Of a DNA stretch of 63,791 bases, positions 34,958-43,219 are shown piece by piece. Positions within the stretch are counted from its first letter, which is position 1, and each line of letters begins with the position of its first letter. A program made the position numbers and the translations under genes. The notes beneath the pieces are model-generated. The model saw nothing but the letters and a program-made list of their open reading frames with translations. It did no database searches and was not told where the DNA came from. This DNA is from Clostridium sp. CAG:354_28_25 (GTDB lineage: Bacteria; Bacillota; Clostridia; TANB77; CAG-508), in NCBI GenBank assembly GCA_001915925.1, contig MNRL01000011.1, positions 1 to 63,791 of the forward strand. The letters run 5' to 3'.

Positions 34958-35741
34958 TGTACAAAGTATTCTAAATAATTATTATAATGAATATGACGAA
35001 GATGGAAGACTAGAAAAAGACAAGGCACATAGTATAGAATTTATAACAACAACAAAATATATTGAACAATATTTAAATGAAGGAGATAAAATATTAGAGA
35101 TAGGAGCTGGCACAGGTAGATATACCTTGTATTATGCTAAAAAGGGCTTTGATGTAAGTGCAGTAGAATTAATAGATAGTAATTTAGATAAATTAAAAAG
35201 TAAAATAGAAGAAGGGATGTGCGTAAAAGCAGTACAGGGAAATGCAATGGATTTAAGTCTGTTTGAAGATAATACATTTGATATAACATTATCTTTAGGA
35301 CCTTTATACCATTTATTTACTGAAGAAGATGTAAATAAAGCTGTAAGTGAAGCAATAAGAGTAACAAAACCAGGTGGAAAAATATTTTTCGCATATATTA
35401 CTAATGAAGCTGTAATTTTTAATTATGGTTTAAAAAAAGGTCACTTAAAAGAAATAGAAGAAATGTGTGATGATAATTTTAAAGTTCCAAATATTCCAGA
35501 AGAAATTTTTGCTGTAAGATATATAAAAGATTTTAATAAAACAATGTCAAATTATAAAAATATTAAGAAACTTAAAGAACTTGCAACAGACGGAATTGCT
35601 GGAGGTATTGGTGCTATATATGTAAATGAATTATCTGATGAAGAATTTAAAATATGGATAAACTATCATCTAGCAACTTGTGAAAGAGAAGATTTAATGG
35701 GTTGTAGTAATCATATTTTATATATTGCAGAAAAAATATAA
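34950..35741 (+). CDS. Class I SAM-dependent methyltransferase
   Basis: 263 aa. Motif I ILEIGAGTGRYTLYYAKKG (about 48-66) and motif IV FDITLSLGPLYHLFTEED (about 110-127) are clear, followed by VTKPGGKIFFAYITNEA. The PLYHL segment is typical of small-molecule methyltransferases. The substrate is unknown. The ATG follows AAAGGAG and overlaps the MazG gene, so the two are translated together. Confidence 0.87.
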   Translation: MDNVQSILNNYYNEYDEDGRLEKDKAHSIEFITTTKYIEQYLNEGDKILEIGAGTGRYTLYYAKKGFDVSAVELIDSNLDKLKSKIEEGMCVKAVQGNAMDLSLFEDNTFDITLSLGPLYHLFTEEDVNKAVSEAIRVTKPGGKIFFAYITNEAVIFNYGLKKGHLKEIEEMCDDNFKVPNIPEEIFAVRYIKDFNKTMSNYKNIKKLKELATDGIAGGIGAIYVNELSDEEFKIWINYHLATCEREDLMGCSNHILYIAEKI

Positions 35742-35759
35742 AATTTAATAAAACATAAA

Positions 35760-35797
35760 ATGAGGCATAACTTTAATCTGTTATGCCTCATAAAATT
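35760..35797. terminator. Bidirectional terminator between convergent genes
   Basis: A perfect 12-bp stem ATGAGGCATAAC/GTTATGCCTCAT has an 8-nt loop. T/A-rich flanks allow use on both strands: for the methyltransferase (+) and the radical SAM gene (-), whose stop lies in the right arm. Confidence 0.8.
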
Positions 35798-36701
35798 TTC
35801 CTTGCCATAAATCTTGTTCTACTAAACGTTTTTCAAATCCATTTAAAACCCATTTTTTATGCAAATTCCATTCTGGTGCAACGAGTAAGTCCTTTGGAGC
35901 ATCACCAGAAATTCTATGTATAATTAAATCTGGTCTTACATGTGTTATAACATATGTAAGACCATCTAGATAATAGTCTAATGTGATTGGTTCATATTCT
36001 TTGTTATAGTACATATTTGCAAGTACAGTATTTTTTACAATATATGTTGAATGTATTTTTAGTCCTTGAATATCATGGCTATTTAAAAAAGTAACTGTAT
36101 CTTTTATATCTTCAAAACTTTCTTTAGGAAGCCCAATCATCATATGTGCGATAATCTCTATATTATATTTTCTTAAAATATTAACAGCTGTTGTAAATTG
36201 CAAGCTAGAATAAGAACGGTTAATAATTTGACCAATATTGTTATTTGAAGTTTGTAGTCCGAGTTCAACAGATACGTCATATTTATTAGAGTATGATGCT
36301 ATTAATTTTGCAATATCTTCTGTAATACAATCAGGTCTTGTCGCAATAGAAATCCCAACAATTTTATTGCTAACATTTAAAGCGGAATCATATTTTTCTT
36401 TTAGATTTTCTAGTGTATCATATGTGTTAGTAAAATTTTGAAAATATGCGATAAATTTATTAGCTCGTTTTCCACGATAGCTATTTAAGAAATTAGTTAC
36501 TTGATTTGCTATATGTTGATTAGCAAATTTAATCAATTCACCAGAACCTTTTTCACTACAAAAAATACAGCCAGAAGTGCTTAAAGTTCCATCACGATTA
36601 GGACATGTAAAACCTGCATCAATACAGATTTTTAATGTCCTCTCACCAAATTTATTTTTATAATATTCATTTAAATGATTATATCTTTCTTGATTTTCCA
36701 T
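35781..36701 (-). CDS. Radical SAM protein, TIGR01212/YhcC family
   Basis: 306-aa iron-sulfur protein. The N-terminal cluster motif CIDAGFTCPNRDG...GCIFCSEKGSGE (about 26-53) has the family's extended cysteine spacing. Further blocks are KFIAYFQNFTNTY, GISIATRPDCI, SVELGLQTSNN and IAHMMIGLPKE, all as in YhcC/TIGR01212 proteins, related to the Elp3-like radical SAM group. The reaction is not established. The gene is single and convergent with the methyltransferase. Confidence 0.9.
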   Translation of the reverse strand: MENQERYNHLNEYYKNKFGERTLKICIDAGFTCPNRDGTLSTSGCIFCSEKGSGELIKFANQHIANQVTNFLNSYRGKRANKFIAYFQNFTNTYDTLENLKEKYDSALNVSNKIVGISIATRPDCITEDIAKLIASYSNKYDVSVELGLQTSNNNIGQIINRSYSSLQFTTAVNILRKYNIEIIAHMMIGLPKESFEDIKDTVTFLNSHDIQGLKIHSTYIVKNTVLANMYYNKEYEPITLDYYLDGLTYVITHVRPDLIIHRISGDAPKDLLVAPEWNLHKKWVLNGFEKRLVEQDLWQGKFYEA

Positions 36702-36754
36702 AATGTGTGTATTATATCAAACATTCCAGAATAAGACAAATATTCACAGACAGA

Positions 36755-36784
36755 TTGACATAAAGTAATGAAAAAGAGTATAAT
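36755..36784 (+). promoter_or_regulatory. Predicted promoter of the 36829 cassette
   Basis: A perfect -35 TTGACA (36755-36760) and a perfect -10 TATAAT (36779-36784) are separated by 18 nt. This is the closest match to the vegetative consensus in the window. Confidence 0.8.
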
Positions 36785-36828
36785 TATAGTGATGCTAGAG
36801 TAATATAACTTTAAAGGAGGGTTTGCCT

Positions 36829-37053
36829 ATGAAACAGATTTTCATACGGGGCAAAAGAACATCATTGGAACGGGCCAAGAAAATAACAAAGCAGGCATAT
36901 GGTTCCAACAATTTCAAAGCAAGATATAAGAGAGGAGAAGTACAGCTGTATTTTCCGAACTACATCTCTGCAAAAGAAGTAGAAATAATTGCAAAGGAAC
37001 TGAGACTTAAGGTAGTTAGTCTTGGGACCAAAGCAATTTTAGATGTCGATTAA
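36829..37053 (+). CDS. Small basic hypothetical protein in a solitary cassette
   Basis: 74 aa, very basic in its N-terminal half (MKQIFIRGKRTSLERAKKI), with a likely helix followed by a strand-turn-strand LYFPNYISAKEVEIIAKELRL. No family is recognised. AAAGGAGG lies 8 nt before the ATG. Codons are richer in G/C (CGGGGC, GGAACGGGCC) than neighbouring operons. It has its own near-consensus promoter and a strong terminator at 37067. It is the first of four such cassettes in a row. Confidence 0.72.
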   Translation: MKQIFIRGKRTSLERAKKITKQAYGSNNFKARYKRGEVQLYFPNYISAKEVEIIAKELRLKVVSLGTKAILDVD

Positions 37054-37066
37054 AACCCTTTTGAGT

Positions 37067-37112
37067 TCCCTTGGGATATGCAAGTAATAAGAGCATATCC
37101 TGAGGGATTTTT
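37067..37112 (+). terminator. Terminator of the 36829 cassette
   Basis: A 15-bp stem pairs TCCCTTGGGATATGC with GCATATCCTGAGGGA (two wobble pairs) around an 11-nt loop, followed by TTTTTCCTT. Confidence 0.85.
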
Positions 37113-37160
37113 CCTTATATAAGAAAATGAAATTGTGATTTTATGGTGGAGTAAGAAAAG

Positions 37161-37189
37161 TTGACTAAGGTAACATAATTTGATAAAAT
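37161..37189 (+). promoter_or_regulatory. Predicted promoter of the P-loop kinase cassette
   Basis: A -35 TTGACT (37161-37166) and a -10 TAAAAT (37184-37189) are 17 nt apart. The frame of the next gene opens at 37180, inside the -10 region, which rules out that early start. Confidence 0.7.
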
Positions 37190-37248
37190 ATAAGATGAAG
37201 TTTTTTGAATTTAGCAAATACTTGTTTAAAAGATGGGAGGACAACAAG

Positions 37249-37890
37249 ATGAATATATCAGATAAAACGTTTAAAACATTGGAAGAAGATTTACTAAAGG
37301 CTACAGCTAAATTACTAAATAAACGTAGCCGGTATTTTTATAAGAATGAAATAAAGATACCAAAAAAATCTTTGGTTATGATGTGTGGCACACCTGGAGC
37401 TGGAAAGACCACTATTGCGCGAAAAATTTGTAGTCAATTGAAAGATTCAATCCATGTCGATATTGACTATTTGTTTGATTGTGCAACAAAAACTCTTTAT
37501 CCAAATGCTCAGTCTTTATCTGTAGAAGATATAGATTTAATTGCGAAAGAAGCTTATGATAAAGCATATCGAAATGCAGAAGAAATTTTAGCAAATGGAA
37601 ATACTGTAATATGGGATAATTTGGGAATATTCCCAACAGAAAGAGCAGAGGTGCTAACTAGACTGAAAGATAAATATTATTCTGCAATACTGGTAATAAT
37701 GAATTGTGATAAAATGCAGGCTATTATCCGGTCGATTGCTCGAGGTGACACGCAGAATAGAACCAACCTAATCTTAAGTACAGATATGTATTTGCAGCCT
37801 CAACTTTATCAGCCAAGTAAATACTTTATTGGATTTGATGAAGTCTACATCATTGACGGGACACAAGAAGTAACAGTAAAGGAGCCATGA
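37249..37890 (+). CDS. P-loop kinase, zeta-toxin/AAA_33-like
   Basis: A 213-aa predicted ATP-dependent kinase. Walker A GTPGAGKTT is at about 52-60 in LVMMCGTPGAGKTTIARKI; a VDIDYLFD aspartate and a NGNTVIWDNLGIF strand take the place of the zeta/Pnk substrate site. It ends VYIIDGTQEVTVKEP. This resembles the zeta-toxin/polynucleotide-kinase-type group, but no antitoxin gene is next to it. The ATG at 37249 has GGGAGG and lies downstream of the promoter. The stop is inside hairpin 37877-37904. Confidence 0.7.
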   Translation: MNISDKTFKTLEEDLLKATAKLLNKRSRYFYKNEIKIPKKSLVMMCGTPGAGKTTIARKICSQLKDSIHVDIDYLFDCATKTLYPNAQSLSVEDIDLIAKEAYDKAYRNAEEILANGNTVIWDNLGIFPTERAEVLTRLKDKYYSAILVIMNCDKMQAIIRSIARGDTQNRTNLILSTDMYLQPQLYQPSKYFIGFDEVYIIDGTQEVTVKEP

Positions 37891-37904
37891 GAGTGGCTCC
37901 TTTA
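37877..37904 (+). terminator. Hairpin at the end of the P-loop kinase gene
   Basis: A perfect 11-bp stem TAAAGGAGCCA/TGGCTCCTTTA has a 6-nt loop holding the TGA stop. The T-tract is short (TTTA), so termination may be inefficient. Confidence 0.55.
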
Positions 37905-37941
37905 CTATGTCAGATAATTTTTACGAAATGTAAGATAATTC

Positions 37942-37970
37942 TTGAAAGATTATGTAAAGTATGATAAAAT
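37942..37970 (+). promoter_or_regulatory. Predicted promoter of the 38033 cassette
   Basis: A -35 TTGAAA (37942-37947) and a -10 TAAAAT (37965-37970) are spaced 17 nt apart. The open frame of the next gene begins at 37961, within the promoter, so the true start must be later. Confidence 0.7.
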
Positions 37971-38032
37971 ATACAAGTCGCAAAACAATGTTGAGTTTTA
38001 ACTACCATAAGGTAGGGAAAGGAGTTGCCATA

Positions 38033-38440
38033 GTGATAAAAGTGGCGCTTACAAACGGATATAAAGTATATGGAAGACTTATAGAAGAGAATTCATCTTC
38101 CATAATACTTGTAGCACAGCGGGAGCTGATTCCAGAAATGAGAATTTCTCATATCCGTTGTTCAAAAGACATCGGTGAGAAAATCGTCATTGACAGGACT
38201 CAGGTGGCAGAAACAGAGGAAGTTTCATATGATGAGATGGAATTTGTTGGTGAACCCGAGAAAGAGTGGTCTTTCTGGTTAGGTTTTAGCGAGCATTTAC
38301 CTGCCGACCAGCTTGAACCAGGAATTACTCAATATGATGAGGGACCGGTCAATCCAATTAGCGAGGAATTAAATCTGGAGCCAAAAGTTGAATTGGAGGA
38401 AGATCCAGAAGAAGAACTCGACGATGGGCTTGACATGTAA
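38033..38440 (+). CDS. Unrecognised family protein, paralogue A
   Basis: 135 aa, predicted soluble. From the N-terminus it has a strand-rich core (VALTNGYKVYGRLIEE, SSIILVAQRELIP), then IRCSKDIGEKIVIDR, an EMEFVGEPE block and a very acidic C-terminal tail (about 115-135, EEDPEEELDDG). The core aligns with the 38752 product: GR...E...I.L..QR..IP, IRCSKD.G..I.I.R and FVGEPE. A small beta-barrel is possible, but I recognise no family. The GTG start at 38033 has AAAGGAG upstream and follows the promoter. Codons are clearly richer in GC than in the flanking operons. Confidence 0.68.
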   Translation: MIKVALTNGYKVYGRLIEENSSSIILVAQRELIPEMRISHIRCSKDIGEKIVIDRTQVAETEEVSYDEMEFVGEPEKEWSFWLGFSEHLPADQLEPGITQYDEGPVNPISEELNLEPKVELEEDPEEELDDGLDM

Positions 38441-38486
38441 AATAATGACCATAGTGCACGCACATGCACTGTGGTCATTATTTTTT
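38441..38486 (+). terminator. Terminator of the 38033 cassette
   Basis: An 18-bp stem (AATAATGACC...GTGCA with TGCAC...GGTCATTATT) has a 6-nt loop and is followed by TTTT. It is one of the longest terminator stems in the window. Confidence 0.85.
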
Positions 38487-38527
38487 ACTAAATATATGCT
38501 AGTTTAAAATATTGCTAATATCGTTTT

Positions 38528-38596
38528 TTAAAATTTCAAGATGGGTGTAAAATCTATTAAAACTCCTATTAAATCAAATATAATATTTTTTATCAT
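38528..38596 (-). pseudogene. Remnant of a HAD-family hydrolase gene (5' end only)
   Basis: In the 310-nt gap 38441-38751, the minus strand carries AAGGAG, a 9-nt spacer, an ATG (38596) and 22 codons reading MIKNIIFDLIGVLIDFTPIL plus KF before a stop. This is the start of a HAD phosphatase (compare MIKNIIFDLGNVIL of the gene at 52754). The second motif residue is Ile, and nothing after it continues the domain. It is best explained as a truncated, decayed gene. The rest of the gap shows only the promoter of the next cassette. Confidence 0.6.
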
Positions 38597-38660
38597 AATT
38601 AGTACTCCTTATTTAAGTTTATTTAACGTAGATTATAACATGTTATGGTTAATTAGCCAA

Positions 38661-38689
38661 TATACAAAAATAAAATAATATGCTATAAT
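38661..38689 (+). promoter_or_regulatory. Predicted promoter of the 38752 cassette
   Basis: A -10 TATAAT (38684-38689) is perfect; a -35 TATACA (38661-38666) is weaker, 17 nt upstream. A small hairpin ACTTAC/GTAAGT follows in the leader just before the ribosome site. Confidence 0.55.
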
Positions 38690-38751
38690 AACCGTGGTAA
38701 CAAAAAGGCAGAGAGGACTTACAAAAATATGTAAGTAAAAGGAGGTTCTTT

Positions 38752-39165
38752 ATGGATGGCTTAAAAAAGGATGCTATTGTATATCTATTTACAAAAGCTG
38801 GAAGATGCATTTGTGGTAGGTATGTAGGAGAACGGAAGGGAAATGTACGAATAATTCTCCAACGAAAAGTAATACCAGACGATAATTTGCTGGGAAAAGG
38901 CGTACATGGCAGGACGCTTATAAGATGCTCAAAGGATTTTGGGGATGCTATTACCATTCCTAGAGCAGAAATCAAAGTATGGAGCTATGCAAGATATAAT
39001 GAAATTTGCTTTGTAGGAGAACCTGAAGAGAAAGACTATTTCTGGCCATTTTTTCACTTTTATGATGCTCGGTATTTGAACATCGAAAACTGTGTGATAA
39101 CACAGTATAACTCAGCAGGGTACTTTAAGGGCAGAGAAAAAGAACCGCAGTTAGAGAGTGAGTAA
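38752..39165 (+). CDS. Unrecognised family protein, paralogue B
   Basis: 137 aa, soluble. Its first 100 residues parallel the 38033 product: DAIVYLFTKAGRCICGRYVGE, VRIILQRKVIPDD, LIRCSKDFGDAITIPRAE and EICFVGEPEEKDYFWPFFHF. The C-terminal part differs, including ENCVITQYNSAGYFKG against EPGITQYDEGP of paralogue A. AAAGGAGG precedes the ATG. It has its own promoter and a large downstream hairpin. The function is unknown; the shared core suggests a nucleic-acid or small-ligand binding fold, by inference only. Confidence 0.7.
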   Translation: MDGLKKDAIVYLFTKAGRCICGRYVGERKGNVRIILQRKVIPDDNLLGKGVHGRTLIRCSKDFGDAITIPRAEIKVWSYARYNEICFVGEPEEKDYFWPFFHFYDARYLNIENCVITQYNSAGYFKGREKEPQLESE

Positions 39166-39183
39166 TGCTAACTGTAAAACAAA

Positions 39184-39259
39184 CAGATTTTAATCATAGG
39201 GATGGAGTAAGTAACAAGAAAGAAACGTTGTTGGTTTCTCCATCTCGATGAAAAATCTG
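39184..39259 (+). terminator. Long stem-loop after the 38752 cassette
   Basis: CAGATTTT...ATCAT..GATGGAG pairs with CTCCATC..GATGAAAAATCTG across a 30-nt loop. It has internal mismatches and no strong T-tract, so its use as a terminator is uncertain. An inverted CTGAC-CA-GTCAG follows at 39256-39267. Confidence 0.5.
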
Positions 39260-39330
39260 ACCAGTCAGACTAATTAAAAATAAGCTAAAAAACAGTAAAA
39301 TATTATATAGATTTTATATAGGGAGTAGAT

Positions 39331-40248
39331 ATGAGCAATATACAAATAATTTCAAGTGGAAAATATATTCCTGAAATAAAAATAACGAATGAAGAATTAG
39401 AAAAAAAATATCAAGTAGAAGACAATTATATTCTTAAAAGAACAGGAATAAAACAGAGATTTTATGCTAATGAAGAAATAGAGCAATTAGCGATTAAAGC
39501 TTCAAAAGAAGCATTACAATACACAAAAGAAAAGATAGATTTAATAATAGTAGCATCAATATCAGGAAGATGCCAAATGCCAAGTATATCTTACGAGGTA
39601 CAAAAATATTTCGATATAAAGAATTGTATGTGTATGGATATTCTAGCAGGCTGTGCAGGTTTTATAAATGCTCTAGATATAGCAAAATTATATATAGATA
39701 GTGGAAGAGCATGTACAGCATTGGTTGTGGGAGTAGAAAAACTATCAACACATCTAGATAAGAATGATATAAATACAGAGATATTACTTGCAGATGGTGC
39801 AGGAGCAATTGTTATAAAAAGATGTAATAAAGAAAAATTATATGATTCATATATAGAGAGTAAAGGACAAAAAGGCGAAATATTAACATGTGTAAATAAT
39901 GAAAAAATATATATGGATGGTAAAGAAGTATATAAATATGCTGTAACTGATACAGTAAAAAATATAAATAAACTTTTAGATAAAAATGAGATAACTATGG
40001 AAGATATAACTTATGTAATTCCACATCAATCAAATAGAAGAATTTTATCATCAATGGCAAACAAATTAAATCTTCCAAGTGACAAAATGTATTCAAATGT
40101 AGAAGAATACGGAAATACATTTTGTGCAAGTATTCCAATTGCATTAGATGATATGTTTAAACAAAATAAACTAAAAGAAAATGATAAAGTTATTTTAATA
40201 GGATATGGTGGAGGTTTAAACACCGGAAGTATCTTATTAGAACTATAA
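39331..40248 (+). CDS. fabH: 3-oxoacyl-ACP synthase III (FabH)
   Basis: Condenses acetyl-CoA with malonyl-ACP to begin type II fatty acid synthesis. 305 aa with the catalytic triad Cys108 (ILAGCAGFINAL), His232 (VIPHQSNRRI) and Asn262 (YGNTFCASIPIAL), and the closing GYGGGLNTGSILLE block. It is the first gene of the seven-gene fab/acc operon. AGGGAG lies before the ATG. The usual next genes acpP and fabK are absent. Confidence 0.93.
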   Translation: MSNIQIISSGKYIPEIKITNEELEKKYQVEDNYILKRTGIKQRFYANEEIEQLAIKASKEALQYTKEKIDLIIVASISGRCQMPSISYEVQKYFDIKNCMCMDILAGCAGFINALDIAKLYIDSGRACTALVVGVEKLSTHLDKNDINTEILLADGAGAIVIKRCNKEKLYDSYIESKGQKGEILTCVNNEKIYMDGKEVYKYAVTDTVKNINKLLDKNEITMEDITYVIPHQSNRRILSSMANKLNLPSDKMYSNVEEYGNTFCASIPIALDDMFKQNKLKENDKVILIGYGGGLNTGSILLEL

Positions 40249-40269
40249 AACAAAGGAAGGAAGATTGTA

Positions 40270-41208
40270 ATGAAAATAGCTTTTATGTTTCCAGGTCAAG
40301 GAGCACAAACTGTAGGAATGGGAAAAGATTTATACGACAAATATGAAGAAATAAGAGAAGTATATAAAAAAGCTTCAGAGATATCAGGAAAAGATATAGC
40401 AGAACTAACATTTAATTCTACAATGGAAGAATTAAGCAAAACAGAAAATACACAACTTGCAATAGCAACAATGAGTTTAGGAATTTTAAAAGTATTAGAA
40501 AGAAATGGCGTAAAACCAGAAATAACAGTAGGATTAAGCTTAGGTGAATATCCAGCATTAATAAGTGGAGGATATTTAAGTTTTGAAGATGGAATCACAT
40601 TATTAAAACATCGTGGTTATTTAATGGGTAATAAAGTAGAGCCAGGAAATTATAGTATGGCTGCAATAATTGGTTTAGATAGTAAAATTATAGAGGAAGT
40701 ATGCGCAGAAATTGCAGCAAAAGGAATGTTTATTTCACCTGCAAATTATAATTATTCTGGTCAAACAGTAATTTCTGGAGATGAAGAAGCTATTAATTTA
40801 GCAATAGAGGACTTAAAAGAAAAAGGTGCAAAAAGAGCTTTAAAATTAGCAACAGGTGGACCTTTTCATACAACAAAATTAAATGAAGCAAAAGAATTAT
40901 ATACAGAAAAATTAAAAGAAATAAAATTTAATACAGAAGCTCCAAAAGCAAAAGTAATAAAAAATCTAGATGGAACATTTTATAACGAAAATGATGATAT
41001 GGTTGATGTATTATCAAGACATATTGTAAGTTCTGTAAGATTTGATAAAGCGATTAAAACAATGCAAGATTATGGAATAGATACATATGTAGAAATAGGA
41101 CCAGGAAAAACATTAACAGGTTTTGTTAGAAAAGAAAACAAAGAAGCAAATGTAGTTAACATTAACAGTGTAGAAACACTAGAAGCTTTTTTAGATAGTT
41201 TAAAATAA
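40270..41208 (+). CDS. fabD: Malonyl-CoA:ACP transacylase
   Basis: Loads malonate onto acyl carrier protein. 312 aa. FPGQGAQTVGMGKDL (5-19), the nucleophile motif GLSLGEYPAL with Ser90 (canonical GHSLGE; here Leu replaces His), GGPFHT with the catalytic His near 198, and VEIGPGKTLTG near the C-terminus. It starts 22 nt after fabH with AAGGAAGG as ribosome site and is part of the same operon. Confidence 0.95.
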   Translation: MKIAFMFPGQGAQTVGMGKDLYDKYEEIREVYKKASEISGKDIAELTFNSTMEELSKTENTQLAIATMSLGILKVLERNGVKPEITVGLSLGEYPALISGGYLSFEDGITLLKHRGYLMGNKVEPGNYSMAAIIGLDSKIIEEVCAEIAAKGMFISPANYNYSGQTVISGDEEAINLAIEDLKEKGAKRALKLATGGPFHTTKLNEAKELYTEKLKEIKFNTEAPKAKVIKNLDGTFYNENDDMVDVLSRHIVSSVRFDKAIKTMQDYGIDTYVEIGPGKTLTGFVRKENKEANVVNINSVETLEAFLDSLK

Positions 41209-41230
41209 ATATAAGTAAAGGAGAGTAAAA

Positions 41231-41965
41231 ATGGAAAAGAAAGTAGCTTTAATTACAGGTGGATCAAGAGGAATAGGAAAAGCAATTGCAGAAAAATTTG
41301 CTAAAAATGGATATGATTTAGTAATAAATTATGTTTCAGATAATACAGATTTAGAAGCAATAAAAGAAGAGTTTAAACAATATGGTTCAGAAGTATTAAT
41401 GGAAAAAGCAGATGTAAGCAATTATGCAGAATGTGAAAAAATGGTAACATCAGCAATAGAAAAATTTGGAAGAATAGATGTATTAGTAAACAATGCAGGA
41501 GTTACAAGAGACAATTTATTAATGAGAATGAAAGAAGAAGATTTTGATAAAGTAATCTCTATAAACTTAAAAGGAACATTTAATTTAACAAAATTAGTAA
41601 CACCATATATGATGAAAAGAAGAGAAGGAAGAATAGTAAGTATATCATCAGTAGTTGGAGTTATGGGAAATGCAGGACAATCAAATTATGCTGCATCAAA
41701 AGCTGGAATTATAGGATTTACAAAAAGTGTTGCAAAAGAACTTGCATCAAGAAATATATTAGCAAATTGTGTAGCTCCTGGATTTATAGCTACAGATATG
41801 ACAGCAGTATTAAATGATAAGGTAAAAGAAAGTATTAATGCACAAATTCCTTTAAAGAGAATGGGAACTGCAGAAGAGATAGCAAACGCAGTATACTTTT
41901 TAGGGGGAGAAGAAAATACATATATAACAGGTCAAACATTAAATATAGATGGGGGTATGATTTAG
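41231..41965 (+). CDS. fabG: 3-oxoacyl-ACP reductase
   Basis: NADPH-dependent reduction of 3-oxoacyl-ACP. 244-aa short-chain dehydrogenase: TGGSRGIGKA cofactor loop (9-18), NNAG (about 87-90), the serine in SISSVVG and the Tyr153-x-x-x-Lys157 pair in NYAASKAG. It closes with ITGQTLNIDGGM. AAAGGAGAG precedes the ATG, and it ends 1 nt before fabF. Confidence 0.95.
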   Translation: MEKKVALITGGSRGIGKAIAEKFAKNGYDLVINYVSDNTDLEAIKEEFKQYGSEVLMEKADVSNYAECEKMVTSAIEKFGRIDVLVNNAGVTRDNLLMRMKEEDFDKVISINLKGTFNLTKLVTPYMMKRREGRIVSISSVVGVMGNAGQSNYAASKAGIIGFTKSVAKELASRNILANCVAPGFIATDMTAVLNDKVKESINAQIPLKRMGTAEEIANAVYFLGGEENTYITGQTLNIDGGMI

Positions 41966-41966
41966 A

Positions 41967-43208
41967 ATGGAAAGAAGAGTTGTTGTTACAGGTATAGGAG
42001 CAGTTACACCAATAGGAAATACTGCAACAGATTTTTGGGCAGGAATTAAAGCAGGAAAATGTGGTATTGACGAGATAACAAAAGTTGATACTAGTGATTT
42101 AAAAGTAAAATTAGCAGCAGAAGTAAAAGATTTTAACCCAGAAGATTATTTTGACAGAAGAACAGCAAGAAGAATGGATTTGTATTCACAATATGCTGTA
42201 GTAGCATCAAGAGAGGCTCTAAAAGATAGTGGAATTACAGAAGAAAATACTGATATGACAAGAGTAGGAACTGTTATAGGATCTGGAATTGGTGGATTAA
42301 ATACTATGGAAAAAGATATTGGGGCATGTGCAATAAAAGGACCAGATAGAGTATCTCCAATGTTTATTCCAATGGGAATACCAAACATGGCAGCAGGAAA
42401 TGTAACAATAGACTTAGGTCTTAAAGGAGAATCTGTTGCAATGGTAACAGCATGTGCAACTGGAACACATTCAATTGGAGAAAGTTATAGAATGATTAAA
42501 CATGGTTACCAAGATGCAGTACTTGCAGGAGGAACAGAAGCTCCAATTACAAAAACAGGTATAGCAGGTTTCCAAAATATAAAAGCATTAACACAAGCTA
42601 CAGATAAAAACAGAGCAAGTATACCTTTTGACCTAGAAAGAAGTGGATTTGTTATGGGTGAAGGTGCTGCAGTTATAGTTCTAGAAGAGTTAGAACATGC
42701 TAAAAAAAGAGGAGCACATATATACGCAGAAATAGTAGGATATGGAGCATCATCAGATGCATATCATATTACATCACCATCACCAGATGGTGAAGGCGCA
42801 GCAAGAGCAATGGTATCAGCAATGGAAGATGCTAAAATAAAACCAGAAGATGTTACATATATAAATGCACATGGTACATCAACACATTTAAACGATGCTG
42901 GCGAGACTATGGCGATAAAAAAAGCATTAGGAGAAGAAGCAAGCAAAAAGGTTTTAGTAAGTTCTACAAAGAGTAACACAGGACATTTATTAGGAGCAGC
43001 TGGAGGAGTTGAAGCTATTGTTTGTGTTAAAGCAATAGAAGAAGGATATGTGCCAGCAACAATAAACTATAAAGTAGAAGACCCTGAATGTGATTTAGAT
43101 ATAGTTCCAAACGAAGGAAGAAATGTTGAAGTAAAATATGCAATGTCAAATTCATTAGGATTTGGTGGACATAATGGATCAATAATATTTAAAAAATATG
43201 AAGACTAG
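41967..43208 (+). CDS. fabF: 3-oxoacyl-ACP synthase II (FabF)
   Basis: Elongating condensing enzyme. 413 aa with the Cys163-His302-His340 triad in VTACATGTHSIGE, NAHGTSTHLND and SNTGHLLGAAGG. The gatekeeper region and SNSLGFGGHNGSIIFK ending are typical. The ATG follows the fabG stop by one base, with GGGGGT inside fabG as ribosome site, so translation is coupled. Confidence 0.96.
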   Translation: MERRVVVTGIGAVTPIGNTATDFWAGIKAGKCGIDEITKVDTSDLKVKLAAEVKDFNPEDYFDRRTARRMDLYSQYAVVASREALKDSGITEENTDMTRVGTVIGSGIGGLNTMEKDIGACAIKGPDRVSPMFIPMGIPNMAAGNVTIDLGLKGESVAMVTACATGTHSIGESYRMIKHGYQDAVLAGGTEAPITKTGIAGFQNIKALTQATDKNRASIPFDLERSGFVMGEGAAVIVLEELEHAKKRGAHIYAEIVGYGASSDAYHITSPSPDGEGAARAMVSAMEDAKIKPEDVTYINAHGTSTHLNDAGETMAIKKALGEEASKKVLVSSTKSNTGHLLGAAGGVEAIVCVKAIEEGYVPATINYKVEDPECDLDIVPNEGRNVEVKYAMSNSLGFGGHNGSIIFKKYED

Positions 43209-43219
43209 GGGGAATAAAA

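Noticed and set aside
37249..37890. Zeta-epsilon toxin-antitoxin system
   Set aside because: The P-loop kinase resembles zeta toxins, but no epsilon-like small antitoxin gene is next to it and each neighbour has its own promoter.
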